Shown here: piece by piece, positions 25,584-34,225 of the stretch | Layout of the letters: every line of letters starts with the position of its first letter | Numbering within the stretch: position 1 is the stretch's first letter | NCBI RefSeq assembly: GCF_902506165.1 | Contig: NZ_LR733817.1 | Location: 1,100,255-1,164,254, forward strand | Source of the DNA: Bosea sp. 29B | GTDB taxonomy: Bacteria > Pseudomonadota > Alphaproteobacteria > Rhizobiales > Beijerinckiaceae | Length of the DNA: 64,000 bases | Direction: 5' to 3' | The notes under the pieces: generated by a model | Seen by the model: the letters and a program-made list of their open reading frames with translations, nothing else | Databases searched by the model: none | What the model was told of the DNA's origin: nothing | Position numbers and translations under genes: made by a program

Positions 25584-26189
25584 GTGAACGAAATTGCCAC
25601 CGCCCCCCCCGACAATGTTGCTGTCGTTGAAGAAGTTGTACCGGTGGTATCTCCAGCGCCCCCTTGGGCCGATTGGGCGTCGATCGCTGTCGTCGACATC
25701 GAAGATCCGCGGGCCTTGGCTCTAGCCGCCGGGAGCGCGGCAGGACCGTCCGACCTGATCATCGACGACGGCCGCTTCTACGTCCGAGACGTCTCGCAGG
25801 CGACGCTCGATGCGGCGCTGGCGGCCGGGCCTGTTATCGATCTCATCGCCTATCTGAAGGATCTTCGCTGGCGGCGAGAGACATCCGGCGTCACGGTCGA
25901 GATCAGCGGCGAACCCGTCCTCGTCGCGACGGCGCGCGGCGATGAGCGCGCGACGCTGCATGCCACGCTGACTGCGATCACGCTGGGCCTGCGGGCAGAC
26001 GGCGCAACCTACAATTTCGTCGATGGGCGCCCGCGCGCAGTCAGCAATGCGGACATGCAGGTGGCGATCCTTGCAGCCCTCTCGCATGTCCAGGCCACCT
26101 TCGACCTCGAGATGGCGCTGACCGGCGAGATCGAAGTGGGAAGCATCACGACAACGGCCGAGCTCGACGCGGCATTCAGTGCCGCCTGA
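25584..26189 (+). CDS. DUF4376 tail fibre accessory or chaperone protein
   Basis: A 201-residue protein starting at GTG 25584, 11 bases after the fibre stop. The C-terminal half matches the DUF4376 pattern: IDLIAYLKDLRWRRETSGVTVE with a following strand, FVDGRPRAVSNADMQVAILA, and LSHVQATFDLEMALTGEIE. DUF4376 proteins commonly accompany fibre genes and are thought to help folding. The N-terminus is Val/Pro-rich and has no known fold. Confidence 0.7.
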   Translation: MNEIATAPPDNVAVVEEVVPVVSPAPPWADWASIAVVDIEDPRALALAAGSAAGPSDLIIDDGRFYVRDVSQATLDAALAAGPVIDLIAYLKDLRWRRETSGVTVEISGEPVLVATARGDERATLHATLTAITLGLRADGATYNFVDGRPRAVSNADMQVAILAALSHVQATFDLEMALTGEIEVGSITTTAELDAAFSAA

Positions 26190-26246
26190 CGCAGCCGCGT
26201 CCGCCACGTCGCCTTTGAGCGGCTTTCTCATATCCGGAGTGATCTG

Positions 26247-27098
26247 ATGACTGCGCAGAACTATGCGCGGGCGCTGTCGCGCGTCCTGGTCCACGAAGGC
26301 GGCTATGCGGACCATCCCAAGGATCCGGGCGGCGCCACGATGAAGGGCGTGACGCAGGGCGTCTACGACGCCTATCGCAAGCGCCGCGACGAGGCCAAGC
26401 GCTCAGTTCGCCAGATCACCGATGCCGAGCTGCAGGCCATCTATCGCCGGCAGTATTGGGACGTAGTGAAGGGCGACAGCCTGCCGGAGGGTGTCGATTA
26501 TGCCGTCTTCGACGGGGCGGTGAACTCCGGCCCGTCGCAGGCGGTGAAGTGGCTGCAGCGTGCGCTCGGATCGGTCAAGGTCGACGGCGTCATCGGCGAG
26601 GCGACCCTGGCGGCGGTCGAGGCCTATCCCGATCACGACCGACTGATCGCCCTGATGCTCGGCCGGCGCCTCGCCTTTCTTCAGGCGTTGAGGACCTGGT
26701 CGACCTTCGGGCGCGGCTGGAGCGCGCGCGTCGCGCAGGTGAAGCAGATCGGCCAGGCCTGGGCCACCGGCTCGGTCGGGCCGGATCCTGCCTTCGTCTC
26801 CGGCGGCAACGCCAAGGCGACGATCGACCAGGCGAAGCCCCTGCCGACCAAGGCCCCGGCTGATGCGACGACGGGCGCTGGCATCGGCTCAGGGGGGCTC
26901 GGCGGCGTGCTCGAGCAAGCGCGCCAGCAGCTCGATCCGCTGGCCGCGAGCTCGCAGTTCATCGGCAACATCGTCGCGGCACTGGTGATCACCGGCGTCG
27001 TGCTCACGGCGGGCGGTTTCGCCTATCGCTGGTGGGCTGCGCGCAAGGGCCAGGCTCTGGCCGACGCACTCGACCTGCCTGACGGTGTCACGGCATGA
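26247..27098 (+). CDS. Endolysin, GH108 N-acetylmuramidase with C-terminal membrane segment
   Basis: It cuts glycan strands of peptidoglycan at lysis. Residues 8-90 are the GH108 catalytic domain with the glutamate in HEGGYADHP (E17), then DPGGATMKGVTQGVYDAYRK and AIYRRQYWDVVKGDSLPEG. Residues 90-170 are a peptidoglycan-binding part (DGAVNSGPSQAVKWLQRALG, DGVIGEATLAAVEAY). Near residues 235-258 lies a hydrophobic segment (IVAALVITGVVLTAGGFAYRWW) followed by a basic end, so the protein may be held in the membrane. No signal peptide is seen at the N-terminus, so release must depend on a holin. The stop overlaps the Rz-like gene. Confidence 0.85.
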   Translation: MTAQNYARALSRVLVHEGGYADHPKDPGGATMKGVTQGVYDAYRKRRDEAKRSVRQITDAELQAIYRRQYWDVVKGDSLPEGVDYAVFDGAVNSGPSQAVKWLQRALGSVKVDGVIGEATLAAVEAYPDHDRLIALMLGRRLAFLQALRTWSTFGRGWSARVAQVKQIGQAWATGSVGPDPAFVSGGNAKATIDQAKPLPTKAPADATTGAGIGSGGLGGVLEQARQQLDPLAASSQFIGNIVAALVITGVVLTAGGFAYRWWAARKGQALADALDLPDGVTA

Positions 27099-27343
27099 GC
27101 GCGCTCTGGGCAGGCGCGCGCCTCGTCGCCGGCGCGCTGCCATGGCAGGCCTGGGCCGTCGTCGTCCTGGTGCTCGGGATCGGCGACTATGGCTGCCAGC
27201 AATACCGCCGCGGCGAGCGAGCAGCCTCGAACACACAGGAACGCAAGCTGCAGGAGGCGGCCGATGCGGCGCGCAAGGAAGTGGATCGCCTGCACGGTGG
27301 TGCTGACCGCAGCCGGGTGCAGCAGTTCGACCGCCGTGATTGA
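27095..27343 (+). CDS. Rz-like inner-membrane spanin
   Basis: An 82-residue protein with one N-terminal membrane segment (about residues 15-32, LPWQAWAVVVLVLGIGDYG) and a basic, coiled-coil-like periplasmic tail (RAASNTQERKLQEAADAARK). This is the layout of phage i-spanins, which join with an outer-membrane lipoprotein to fuse the two membranes. ATG overlaps the endolysin stop. A second frame (27264-27467) coding for a lipoprotein begins inside it, the classic Rz/Rz1 arrangement. Confidence 0.75.
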   Translation: MSALWAGARLVAGALPWQAWAVVVLVLGIGDYGCQQYRRGERAASNTQERKLQEAADAARKEVDRLHGGADRSRVQQFDRRD

Positions 27344-27467
27344 CGGCTGCCGGATTTTCGCGCCGATCGCCGGCGCGCCATCGAAGGACACGCCTCAGAC
27401 AATGGCGCAGATCGACCAGCACAACGCCAAGGGCGTCGGCGCCTGCGGCTGGAGGGCCGGTCGGTGA
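27264..27467 (+). CDS. Rz1-like outer-membrane spanin lipoprotein, nested in Rz
   Basis: A 67-residue protein in another frame than Rz, starting 80 bases before the Rz stop. ATG 27264 has an excellent AGGAGG ribosome site six bases upstream. The start MRRARKWIACTVVLTAAGC is a lipoprotein signal with the cleavage cysteine at 19; the mature part is short. An ATG or longer frame upstream exists, but it lacks such a ribosome site and would put the lipobox too deep. Together with 27095-27343 it completes a spanin pair. Confidence 0.78.
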   Translation: MRRARKWIACTVVLTAAGCSSSTAVIDGCRIFAPIAGAPSKDTPQTMAQIDQHNAKGVGACGWRAGR

Positions 27468-27808
27468 CGATCACTGCCGAACTGGTTGGCTTTATCCTCA
27501 CCGTCTGCGGCGCCGGCGGGGCGCTCTGGTTCCGGATCGAATCCGCGATCCGGTCGGCGCGCGCCGACGCGATGCTTGCAGCCGCGACCGCGACCGCCAA
27601 GGCTGATGTGCTGGCGACGGCGCTCGGCGAATTCAGGGTCCATGTCGCCGAAACCTATGTCAGCAAGCAGGGCCTGCGCGAGCAGGTCGGCCAGGTCATG
27701 GACCTGCTGCGCGACGTCCAGAACGATGTCGGAAGCGTCAATGAGCGCCTCGATCGCGTCATTGAAGGCCGCACGGCACGAGGAGCGGCCCGACCGAAGG
27801 CATCCTAA
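27464..27808 (+). CDS. Small membrane protein of the lysis cassette
   Basis: A 114-residue protein with one N-terminal hydrophobic segment (LVGFILTVCGAGGALWFRIE, about residues 7-26). A charged helical tail with coiled-coil features follows (ALGEFRVHVAETYVSKQGLREQ and DLLRDVQNDVGSVNERLDRVIEG). GTG 27464 overlaps the Rz1 stop by four bases. It could be a holin, an antiholin or a protein unrelated to lysis; no holin family is matched. It ends the late operon. Confidence 0.55.
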   Translation: MTITAELVGFILTVCGAGGALWFRIESAIRSARADAMLAAATATAKADVLATALGEFRVHVAETYVSKQGLREQVGQVMDLLRDVQNDVGSVNERLDRVIEGRTARGAARPKAS

Positions 27809-27989
27809 TCGGAATTGCTGGGCGGGCCGGCGATCGCCTCACCGAAACTGCCGACCACCCTCGTTGGGCGGCTTTTCCTTATACTGGCCGCGTCAGCATT
27901 CAGGGGCGCGCAACCATTTTTTGTCCGTGGCCTCTCAGCATCGGCCAGGCTAAGACGCTGTACTCGAGCGTTCACAGGGGCCATCAGCG

Positions 27990-28675
27990 ATGCAGATCGA
28001 ATACGGGCTGCCACGATCGGATTTAAAGTCCGAGGCGAACTACTCGCCATGGTTGGCCGATGTGGCCTTCAAACCGTCTTCGCTGAGGTGAGCCAGTACA
28101 CCGCGGTCGACATGTTCCGACACTATGAGCTATGGCGACTAGCACTTCAGATGGGGCATATCGACGGGGACTTTCTGGAAGTTGGGGTCTGGACCGGAGG
28201 GACTGGAGTGCTTCTCGCTCACGCAGCGGCTCGCTGCAACGCCTCTCGTATCGTCCATCTGTGCGACACGTTTGAGGGGATCGTAAAAGCCGGTGAGCAT
28301 GACCCCTTTTACAAGGGAGGCGAGTTTTCCGACACCAGCCTAGAGGCGGTGCAGGCGCGGGTTGATCGAAACAATCTCCCTAATGTCCGCATTCACCGAG
28401 GAATGTTTCCAGACGATACGGCAAGTAAACTCGAAAGCCTGTGCTTCAGCTTGATCCACATCGACGTCGACGTTTATCAATCTGCGCGCCAGACTTTTGA
28501 ATGGGCTTGGCCAAAAGTCAGTGTCGGCGGTGCCGTTGTGTTCGATGATTACGGCTGGGTCGACTGTGCAGGTGTCATCAAGTTCGTCAACGAGGATGTC
28601 TACGGCTTATCAGACGGTGTGGTGCTGCATAATCTCAATGGGCATGCCGTCGTTATCAAGACGGGCCGAATTTGA
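27990..28675 (+). pseudogene. TylF/MycF-family methyltransferase broken by a one-base frameshift
   Basis: The family transfers a methyl group from SAM to a sugar or related hydroxyl. ATG 27990 reads MQIEYGLPRSDLKSEANYSP and on to WLADVAFK, then hits a stop at about 28092. The downstream frame resumes with TVFAEVSQYTAVDMFRHYELW and runs to 28675 with the intact SAM-binding core (DFLEVGVWTGGTGVLL, then HLCDTFEGIVKAG, FSLIHIDVDVYQSARQTFEW, VFDDYGW). The junction is the AAA at 28071-28073: one more A restores a 228-residue protein with the usual family start. Another start, ATG 28049 in the downstream frame, would give a shorter protein lacking the NYSPW segment. A sequencing error in the A run is the main alternative. 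Confidence 0.65.
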
Positions 28676-28688
28676 CATTATGTTAGGC

Positions 28689-28720
28689 AAGGCCGCAGCG
28701 TCGCGCCGCCGGCCTTTTTA
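28689..28720 (+). terminator. Intrinsic terminator after the TylF gene
   Basis: AAGGCCG (28689-28695) pairs with CGGCCTT (28710-28716) around a 14-base loop, followed by TTTTTACTTTT. It lies just after the stop at 28675 on the same strand. A second small hairpin, ACGCTGA/TCAGCGT (28732-28749), follows it. The rest of 28676-28879 holds nothing else that I can name. Confidence 0.65.
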
Positions 28721-28879
28721 CTTTTAACAGAACGCTGACATCTCAGCGTCTTCTCGCAAGCTCGGTGCTGCGCCCGAGCTCTTGTGTAAGTGGCACCGTC
28801 GGCTTGTGTCGGGAGCTATTCTTTGGAAATAGCGTCGTAGCTTCACGGTGCCGCGACCTGAACGTCCGTTACCAGTTGC

Positions 28880-30688
28880 TCATTCTCGTGAGCTGTTGCC
28901 GCCCTCTGCTGCAGGCGAAGAGCTCCTCAGGCGAGTGACCATATGAAACCCCAGTTCAGGGTTCTTGGCGGCGTCCCAATCATGCGCGCGCGGATTACCG
29001 GAGCCGCGTACGAAGTCTCGGTGGCCGAAAATGCCTTCGCAGACCTCTAGCCCATTGTGCCTGAAAACCGGTTCCCACCAGTCGCGAGGCTTGACTGTGA
29101 CATGCCAAACGGCACCGGTTGACGGATCTTCGTCGGAGAAGGTGGCGATGGAACAGACAAACACTCCGTCTGGCGCCAAGTGTTCACAGATGTTCTGCAA
29201 GAATCCAGGAATCGACGTCTCGGGGATATGCTCGAGTACCTCCCATGCCGTGATGACGTCGAACTTGGCGGGCGCTCCGTCGCTATCCTGGAAGCGATAC
29301 GGCTTCGTCGCGTCGGCAGTGAACAGATTATCGGGAATGACCCGCCAGTAGGCCTTCTGGTTGACGAGCGGAAAGTCGCTGCCCTCCAGGCCAACTGATC
29401 GATGGCCGGAGAGCAGAAAGTCCCACACCAGCCCGCCGCCAGCGCATCCAATGTCGAGGTGCCGGATCGGCGCCTTAAAGTGCTTCTCGCAGGCACGAAC
29501 AAAGCGGGGATGCCGCGTGTCATCATTGGCCGCACCTCTCGGGTGCAAATGATCCGCACTCGCGCCAGCGAGCGGGCTGTCAGTTGCAAGCCTGTACCGG
29601 CTGTCTTTCCCTACCGACATTGTTCGAGCCTGCAGAGCCGCTGCGTCCAGCAACAAATCCAGTACGCGCTGCTGGTGCAGCGCTTCGCTAACGACTGAAG
29701 CTGTCGGGGTCGGAACAGAGGGTTCTGCATCTGCCGCCGCTTTCGGCATAGATGGCCTAGATAAGACGCTCTGTATGGCGGTTACGACGTCAGCATGGCA
29801 TGCTGTCAAAGCGGCAGCGCCGTCAGGCCTCAAAGTCGCGTAGATGGCAGAATTCTCCCCAAAGAAATAAGGAAAATTACTGAGCGCTCCGCGAGCCTCT
29901 TCTCCCTTCCCTTGGCACCAATCCGCAAGTGTATTCGCCATATCGACATCGAATGCGGTCCTGAATTTCGCCTCGGTTTTTTCGGCATTGGCGATTGTGA
30001 AAAACCTCAAAAGGTCGAGCCCACAGAGTTCAAGCAATGCTCGCGCTGACGCCGGGCTGAAATAATGGAGGTGGTTCGGCCAAACTTGGTCCATGATATC
30101 CTGCCCAAAAAACTGTGCTTTGAGCACTGGGAAATTGGGCTGGGTTATATAGACGAGTCCTCCCGGCTTGAGCTTCTGGAGATGTTGTTTCAATGCGCCA
30201 GCAGGGTCGATCATATGTTCAAGTGTGTGCGCGTAACGTAGCACGTCGAGCGAAGCATCAGGGATCAGCTCGATGAACTCTTCCGGGGTAACGACTGGGA
30301 CTCCCACGCTGCGACCATACTCTGCAGCTTCTCTTGACCAGTCGACCGCGATTGCGGAGCGACAGCCTTGAGCAACCGCCTGTTCCACAAAAACTGGGTA
30401 TGAGCTGCCAATATCGGCGATGGCCAGTTCAGCAACGTCGCAACGTGCGAGATTAGCTAATTCGGCAACATGGCCGCGATAGTAGGAGGCATTATTCTTC
30501 TGGATCTCAAGCTGCTGATGGTGATCGGTGTATTCCTGGCGATAAAAGCCGGCGAGCTCTGTCTCGGAGGGTAGCTTCTCCCAGGAGAGGTGTCGGCAAT
30601 CCCTGCAGATGAGGAGGGCTCGGCCGCCCTTTTCGTTGAAGCGTGCGCGGTCTGTAGACGCGCAAATAGGGCAGGCTGTTGGGCTCAT
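28880..30688 (-). CDS. Two-domain SAM methyltransferase with N-terminal zinc ribbon
   Basis: A 602-residue protein from ATG 30688; a TTG seven codons upstream is also possible. It opens with a zinc ribbon (CPIC, then CRDC) like that in sugar C-methyltransferases. The first methyltransferase domain (about 60-270) has VAELAIADIGSSYPVFVEQA, SREAAEYGRSVGVP, DVLRYAHTLEHMIDPAGAL and LKPGGLVYITQPN. A linker follows (300-400). The second domain (about 410-600) has HLDIGCAGGGLVWDFL, FDVITAWEVLEHIPE, LAPDGVFVCSIATF. Both SAM motifs look intact, so it likely methylates two sites of a glycan. The gene directly upstream in its operon is a glycosyltransferase. GC and codon use differ from the phage genes. 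Confidence 0.8.
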   Translation of the reverse strand: MSPTACPICASTDRARFNEKGGRALLICRDCRHLSWEKLPSETELAGFYRQEYTDHHQQLEIQKNNASYYRGHVAELANLARCDVAELAIADIGSSYPVFVEQAVAQGCRSAIAVDWSREAAEYGRSVGVPVVTPEEFIELIPDASLDVLRYAHTLEHMIDPAGALKQHLQKLKPGGLVYITQPNFPVLKAQFFGQDIMDQVWPNHLHYFSPASARALLELCGLDLLRFFTIANAEKTEAKFRTAFDVDMANTLADWCQGKGEEARGALSNFPYFFGENSAIYATLRPDGAAALTACHADVVTAIQSVLSRPSMPKAAADAEPSVPTPTASVVSEALHQQRVLDLLLDAAALQARTMSVGKDSRYRLATDSPLAGASADHLHPRGAANDDTRHPRFVRACEKHFKAPIRHLDIGCAGGGLVWDFLLSGHRSVGLEGSDFPLVNQKAYWRVIPDNLFTADATKPYRFQDSDGAPAKFDVITAWEVLEHIPETSIPGFLQNICEHLAPDGVFVCSIATFSDEDPSTGAVWHVTVKPRDWWEPVFRHNGLEVCEGIFGHRDFVRGSGNPRAHDWDAAKNPELGFHMVTRLRSSSPAAEGGNSSRE

Positions 30689-30716
30689 GTGGGACACACC
30701 GTCTTTCAAATGCCGT

Positions 30717-33700
30717 TCAATCGAACCGATTGCGCCAGTTATTGTAATGGTGGAATCTAGTCACGACGCCACGTAGTGCAACGTGCTTCAGGTCAGACCT
30801 GCTTAGAACCTTTTTTGCGGCAGAGCTGGCTTCTCCGCCTTTCCGGACTGCCTTTTTAAGCTCGGTCACCCCATCCGGGAGAGCACCCATCAGCCACAAG
30901 TGACCTCGGTGGTAATGCGCCCAACCGTCATCGTAGCCATTAGCGATCGCGTCTCCATAGTGTTTCAGTACGCGTGAGCCTCCGCCGAGAACCCGATGGA
31001 GGGCCTGTGCGGCGATGTAGCTGATCTCGGCATCCTGAAGTTTCGGAACGCTTTGCAAGAGCGCCTCCGCCAGAATGGCGGCCAGGTCGTTGTTCTCGGA
31101 GTTAAGTAGGTTCCAGAGTTCGGCCCGGGCGTCCGGTTTGAAGCTCGGGCCCTCAATTTCATAGGCCTGTTCGAAAAAATCGCCGGCCTCTCGCCAAATT
31201 TGGGTGAGATGACCAACTTTGTACAGCTCCTGCCAATGTCGGAACTTGTTCGAGATGGCAGATCCTTCCTCGGGCAGGTCGTCTAGCTCGGCCCGGGGTA
31301 TCCCAAGTCTTTTGGCCAGAAAGGACTTAACTTCATCGGTCCCGCTGGTACTGACGCGGGGCACTAGGTCACGAAAATGCACGCTGGCGGGAATCTCCTC
31401 GGCCTTTAACCTGGTTGCCGAAGCTCTGTCTGCATCATAGGCCTGAAAGACTCTGCGGTAGTCATTGTTTTTGCCGAACTCACGAGCTTCCCTACGAAGC
31501 ACCGCTACGTCAATATCGCCGGCCATCAGTTGCTTCAGGCGCAGCGGGAAGCGCTCGACGTTATCCTCGATGATGCAGTGCCTCCCTCCCTCGACCGCCA
31601 GCCCGCGCATCCCGACCGTGGTCGAAATGATCGGACATCCGGCGGCCAGAGCTTCGATGCTCTTGATGCTCGACCCCGTCCCTTCATTGATTGGAATCAG
31701 CACGATCGGCTCGACCCGATAGAGTGCGGACAGTGCAGTGCTTTCAATCTTCCCGAGCGCTACGAAATTCTCGGCGTGTTGCGGCTCCATGCAGGCTCCA
31801 GCCACGACAAATAGGACCCGGTTGAGATCGGGATCGTTGGCGGCTGTTTCGGCCATCGAGCGTACGAGTGCAGCTGCGGACTTGTTTGGGCCGTAGCTGC
31901 CGCCGACGAACAGACAGACGGTCCGGCCTTCCGCCGGGAGTTCGAGAATTCGCTCGACAATGAAGCTTGCGTCCTCACGTGACAGATAATCGTGAGCGTG
32001 GGCATCGATGGGATGAGGTATAACATCTGCCTTTATGCCGACATCCGAACAGAGCTTGCGTTCATATTCCGTGGCAACCACAACGCGCGAGGCGGCGCGA
32101 AGGCCGCGAAACTCAAAGACGCGCGTGAGGTCGTGAATAACGGGAATGCCGGACGATATTTCCGAAAGGATGTCGTGCTGCGTCAGAACAACAGGCTTAC
32201 CCTGCGCCTTGAAGATTTTGCTGACCACGGGAGAAAAATAGCTGTATTCGAGATAGGCATCGTCCGCCCAGCGCGCGAGTTCTTCGCTCCGACGCTTTAT
32301 TATGGGGTCGAATAACGGCCAGATATGGTTCCATAAATGGAACACTTTGCCTGGGTGGGCCTTCCACAGCCACCGAGATAGTTGCTCAAGCCTACGGCGA
32401 AGCCAATGGTTGTCCCAGCGACCGTTCTCGAATGCTTCAAAAAGTGCTTTTTTCGAAACTTGCTTCCGGCCTTTCCCAGGAAACGCAACGCGAATCTCAT
32501 CGTAATGCTGTTCGAGGTATCGAACCAGCAGATGCAGCCGTGTAGCAGCCCCGGCGCCGCCATCGATCGCGTCACCCCATGGATAGATAACTGCGGCGCG
32601 CCGACCTGGTTTAACAGCAACGGGGAATGCTGGAGAGCCCTTGAGATGCGAGATCAGGTTTTCAGGCGTGTGGATGGTTTTCCAGTGTGCTCTGGCGACT
32701 TGCGCCTTGACGTGCAACTCGTCGTACGTATTCAACACGTCGGAGATCGCGATAGCGAGGGACGCAGCGGATCGGTCGTCCACTGCAATCCCGCCGCCAT
32801 GGAGATCGAGCTGATCGCTCATCCACGTGTCGCGTGTACAGATTGCGATCTTACCGGCCGTCATGGCTTCGAGAAAGACGCCTGATGTGCGGGAGGCATA
32901 GATGTCCACGTGGTAAGGAACCAGCACGACATCGGCATTGCCGAGCAGTTCGTAATAGGCCTCCGTGCCCATGGCCTGCTCGATCAGCGTTACGCGCTTG
33001 TCCGGTTTCTCCTTATACCGTGCGATCCGACCACGAACGTCTTCTGATGGATCATTGCATTGAAGGGTGAAGCGAAGCTGATCTGCCCAGGGCTTGCTGG
33101 CCGTTATTTCGATCGCGTCGAATATCTCGGCAAGCCCCTTTTCGCCGCGAGCATTACCCAAGCTGACGAAATGCAATCCGTCACCGGTTATTCCACTTAG
33201 CGGCGTAGCAAACTTGTCCGTGTGCGGGATCGGATAGACGGCAATCTCCAGCGCGGTCAGCATGCCGAGTTCGGAGCTGAGCCTGTGACTATCCGTGCTC
33301 AAGCGGATGCGGGTGGTTTTGGACAATCTCTCCAGCGAGCGAAATGCCTTCGTCGCGACCGTCCCATCGTAGAGGCCAGGCTGATATCGCAGCATGATTT
33401 CGAATGCTGCGCCGGACTGGCCAAAACGCTGCACCAGCGCTGCGACTCCTGCGATTTGCGCTTTTGTCAGAGTTGGAATGAAGATGATATCTTCCGGTCC
33501 CAGCGGTTGGTCCTTTAGGAACAGGATGGTCTCTGCTGCAAACTGAGAATTGGCAAATTCGAGGCTTTTAACTGAATGAAAGTCGTGATCGGGCAGCCTG
33601 TTCCAAATGTCGGCCGAGTAAATCGGACGTACGTCAATCAAGCCGTCGAATGAAGGTGTAAATGACCGGTGTCCGAGAATGACACATGACAGGCCGGCCA

Positions 33701-33785
33701 ACTTGGCGGCTTCGGATACGGAGCGATCATATTCGAGGTAGTGACCTACAAAATCCCTCAAGTTTGGGTCGAGGATGTACAGCAT
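30717..33785 (-). CDS. Large protein with two GT-B glycosyltransferase domains
   Basis: A 1022-residue protein. Domain one (about 1-385) has the GT4-like donor site RTSGVFLEAMTAGKIAICTR. Domain two (about 390-775) has YPWGDAIDGGAGAATRLHLL at its start, the CLFVGGSYGPNKSAAALVRS strand, and the donor-site EGTGSSIKSIEALAAGCPII. Residues 780-1020 are helical and may bind partners. Such proteins build surface polysaccharides or teichoate-like chains and act at the cytoplasmic face. The stop is 8 bases from the next gene's TTG, so the pair is an operon. The specificity cannot be read from the sequence. Confidence 0.8.
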   Translation of the reverse strand: MLYILDPNLRDFVGHYLEYDRSVSEAAKLAGLSCVILGHRSFTPSFDGLIDVRPIYSADIWNRLPDHDFHSVKSLEFANSQFAAETILFLKDQPLGPEDIIFIPTLTKAQIAGVAALVQRFGQSGAAFEIMLRYQPGLYDGTVATKAFRSLERLSKTTRIRLSTDSHRLSSELGMLTALEIAVYPIPHTDKFATPLSGITGDGLHFVSLGNARGEKGLAEIFDAIEITASKPWADQLRFTLQCNDPSEDVRGRIARYKEKPDKRVTLIEQAMGTEAYYELLGNADVVLVPYHVDIYASRTSGVFLEAMTAGKIAICTRDTWMSDQLDLHGGGIAVDDRSAASLAIAISDVLNTYDELHVKAQVARAHWKTIHTPENLISHLKGSPAFPVAVKPGRRAAVIYPWGDAIDGGAGAATRLHLLVRYLEQHYDEIRVAFPGKGRKQVSKKALFEAFENGRWDNHWLRRRLEQLSRWLWKAHPGKVFHLWNHIWPLFDPIIKRRSEELARWADDAYLEYSYFSPVVSKIFKAQGKPVVLTQHDILSEISSGIPVIHDLTRVFEFRGLRAASRVVVATEYERKLCSDVGIKADVIPHPIDAHAHDYLSREDASFIVERILELPAEGRTVCLFVGGSYGPNKSAAALVRSMAETAANDPDLNRVLFVVAGACMEPQHAENFVALGKIESTALSALYRVEPIVLIPINEGTGSSIKSIEALAAGCPIISTTVGMRGLAVEGGRHCIIEDNVERFPLRLKQLMAGDIDVAVLRREAREFGKNNDYRRVFQAYDADRASATRLKAEEIPASVHFRDLVPRVSTSGTDEVKSFLAKRLGIPRAELDDLPEEGSAISNKFRHWQELYKVGHLTQIWREAGDFFEQAYEIEGPSFKPDARAELWNLLNSENNDLAAILAEALLQSVPKLQDAEISYIAAQALHRVLGGGSRVLKHYGDAIANGYDDGWAHYHRGHLWLMGALPDGVTELKKAVRKGGEASSAAKKVLSRSDLKHVALRGVVTRFHHYNNWRNRFD

Positions 33786-34225
33786 TGTATCAAACGCCTA
33801 GCCAGATTGCCTGCCCGTTGCAAAAGCATTAATACGGCATTTAACACACTCTTAGGTTGGCACAAGTGGCGCGCTGACGTCTCTAGGTGCTTGGCTCATA
33901 TCGCCGAGCGGGGTTACGCGGTCGCGCGAGCTGCATTGCGGTTGATAGCAACCAAAACTCGCTGTCTGAATGAAGGAAGCGGCAGGTGAACCCCGCGACT
34001 AGGCTTTTTTAGCAAGCCGCCATCGTTCGCAGACTGAAGCTCGAGTTGCGGGGGCGCCACGGAATGGGCGCTGCCACGACGCCGTCGTGGCAGGGACCTT
34101 CTGTCGATCTAGTCAAGCGCAAGCAAGCCCGACACGGCATCTCCCTGCCGCGCGAGTACGAAAGGCAAGAGCGTTATTTCGGGCTAGCACCCAAGAAAAA
34201 TATACAATTCCGCATAAACCAAGTT
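33786..34225. other. 440-bp region without a supported gene
   Basis: It separates the glycosyltransferase start from the FkbM gene stop. Short open frames occur on the + strand but they lack ribosome sites and family resemblance. No repeats, terminator or tRNA are seen. It probably holds the promoter of the leftward operon. Confidence 0.5.

Noticed and set aside
1..27808. Gene transfer agent rather than prophage
   Set aside because: Gene transfer agents lack a primase-helicase, TA pair and contractile tail of Mu type. This set is a complete myophage late region.
33850..33880. TGGCAC element resembling a sigma-54 promoter
   Set aside because: The -12 part does not match TTGC at the right spacing, and no activator gene or suitable start follows.
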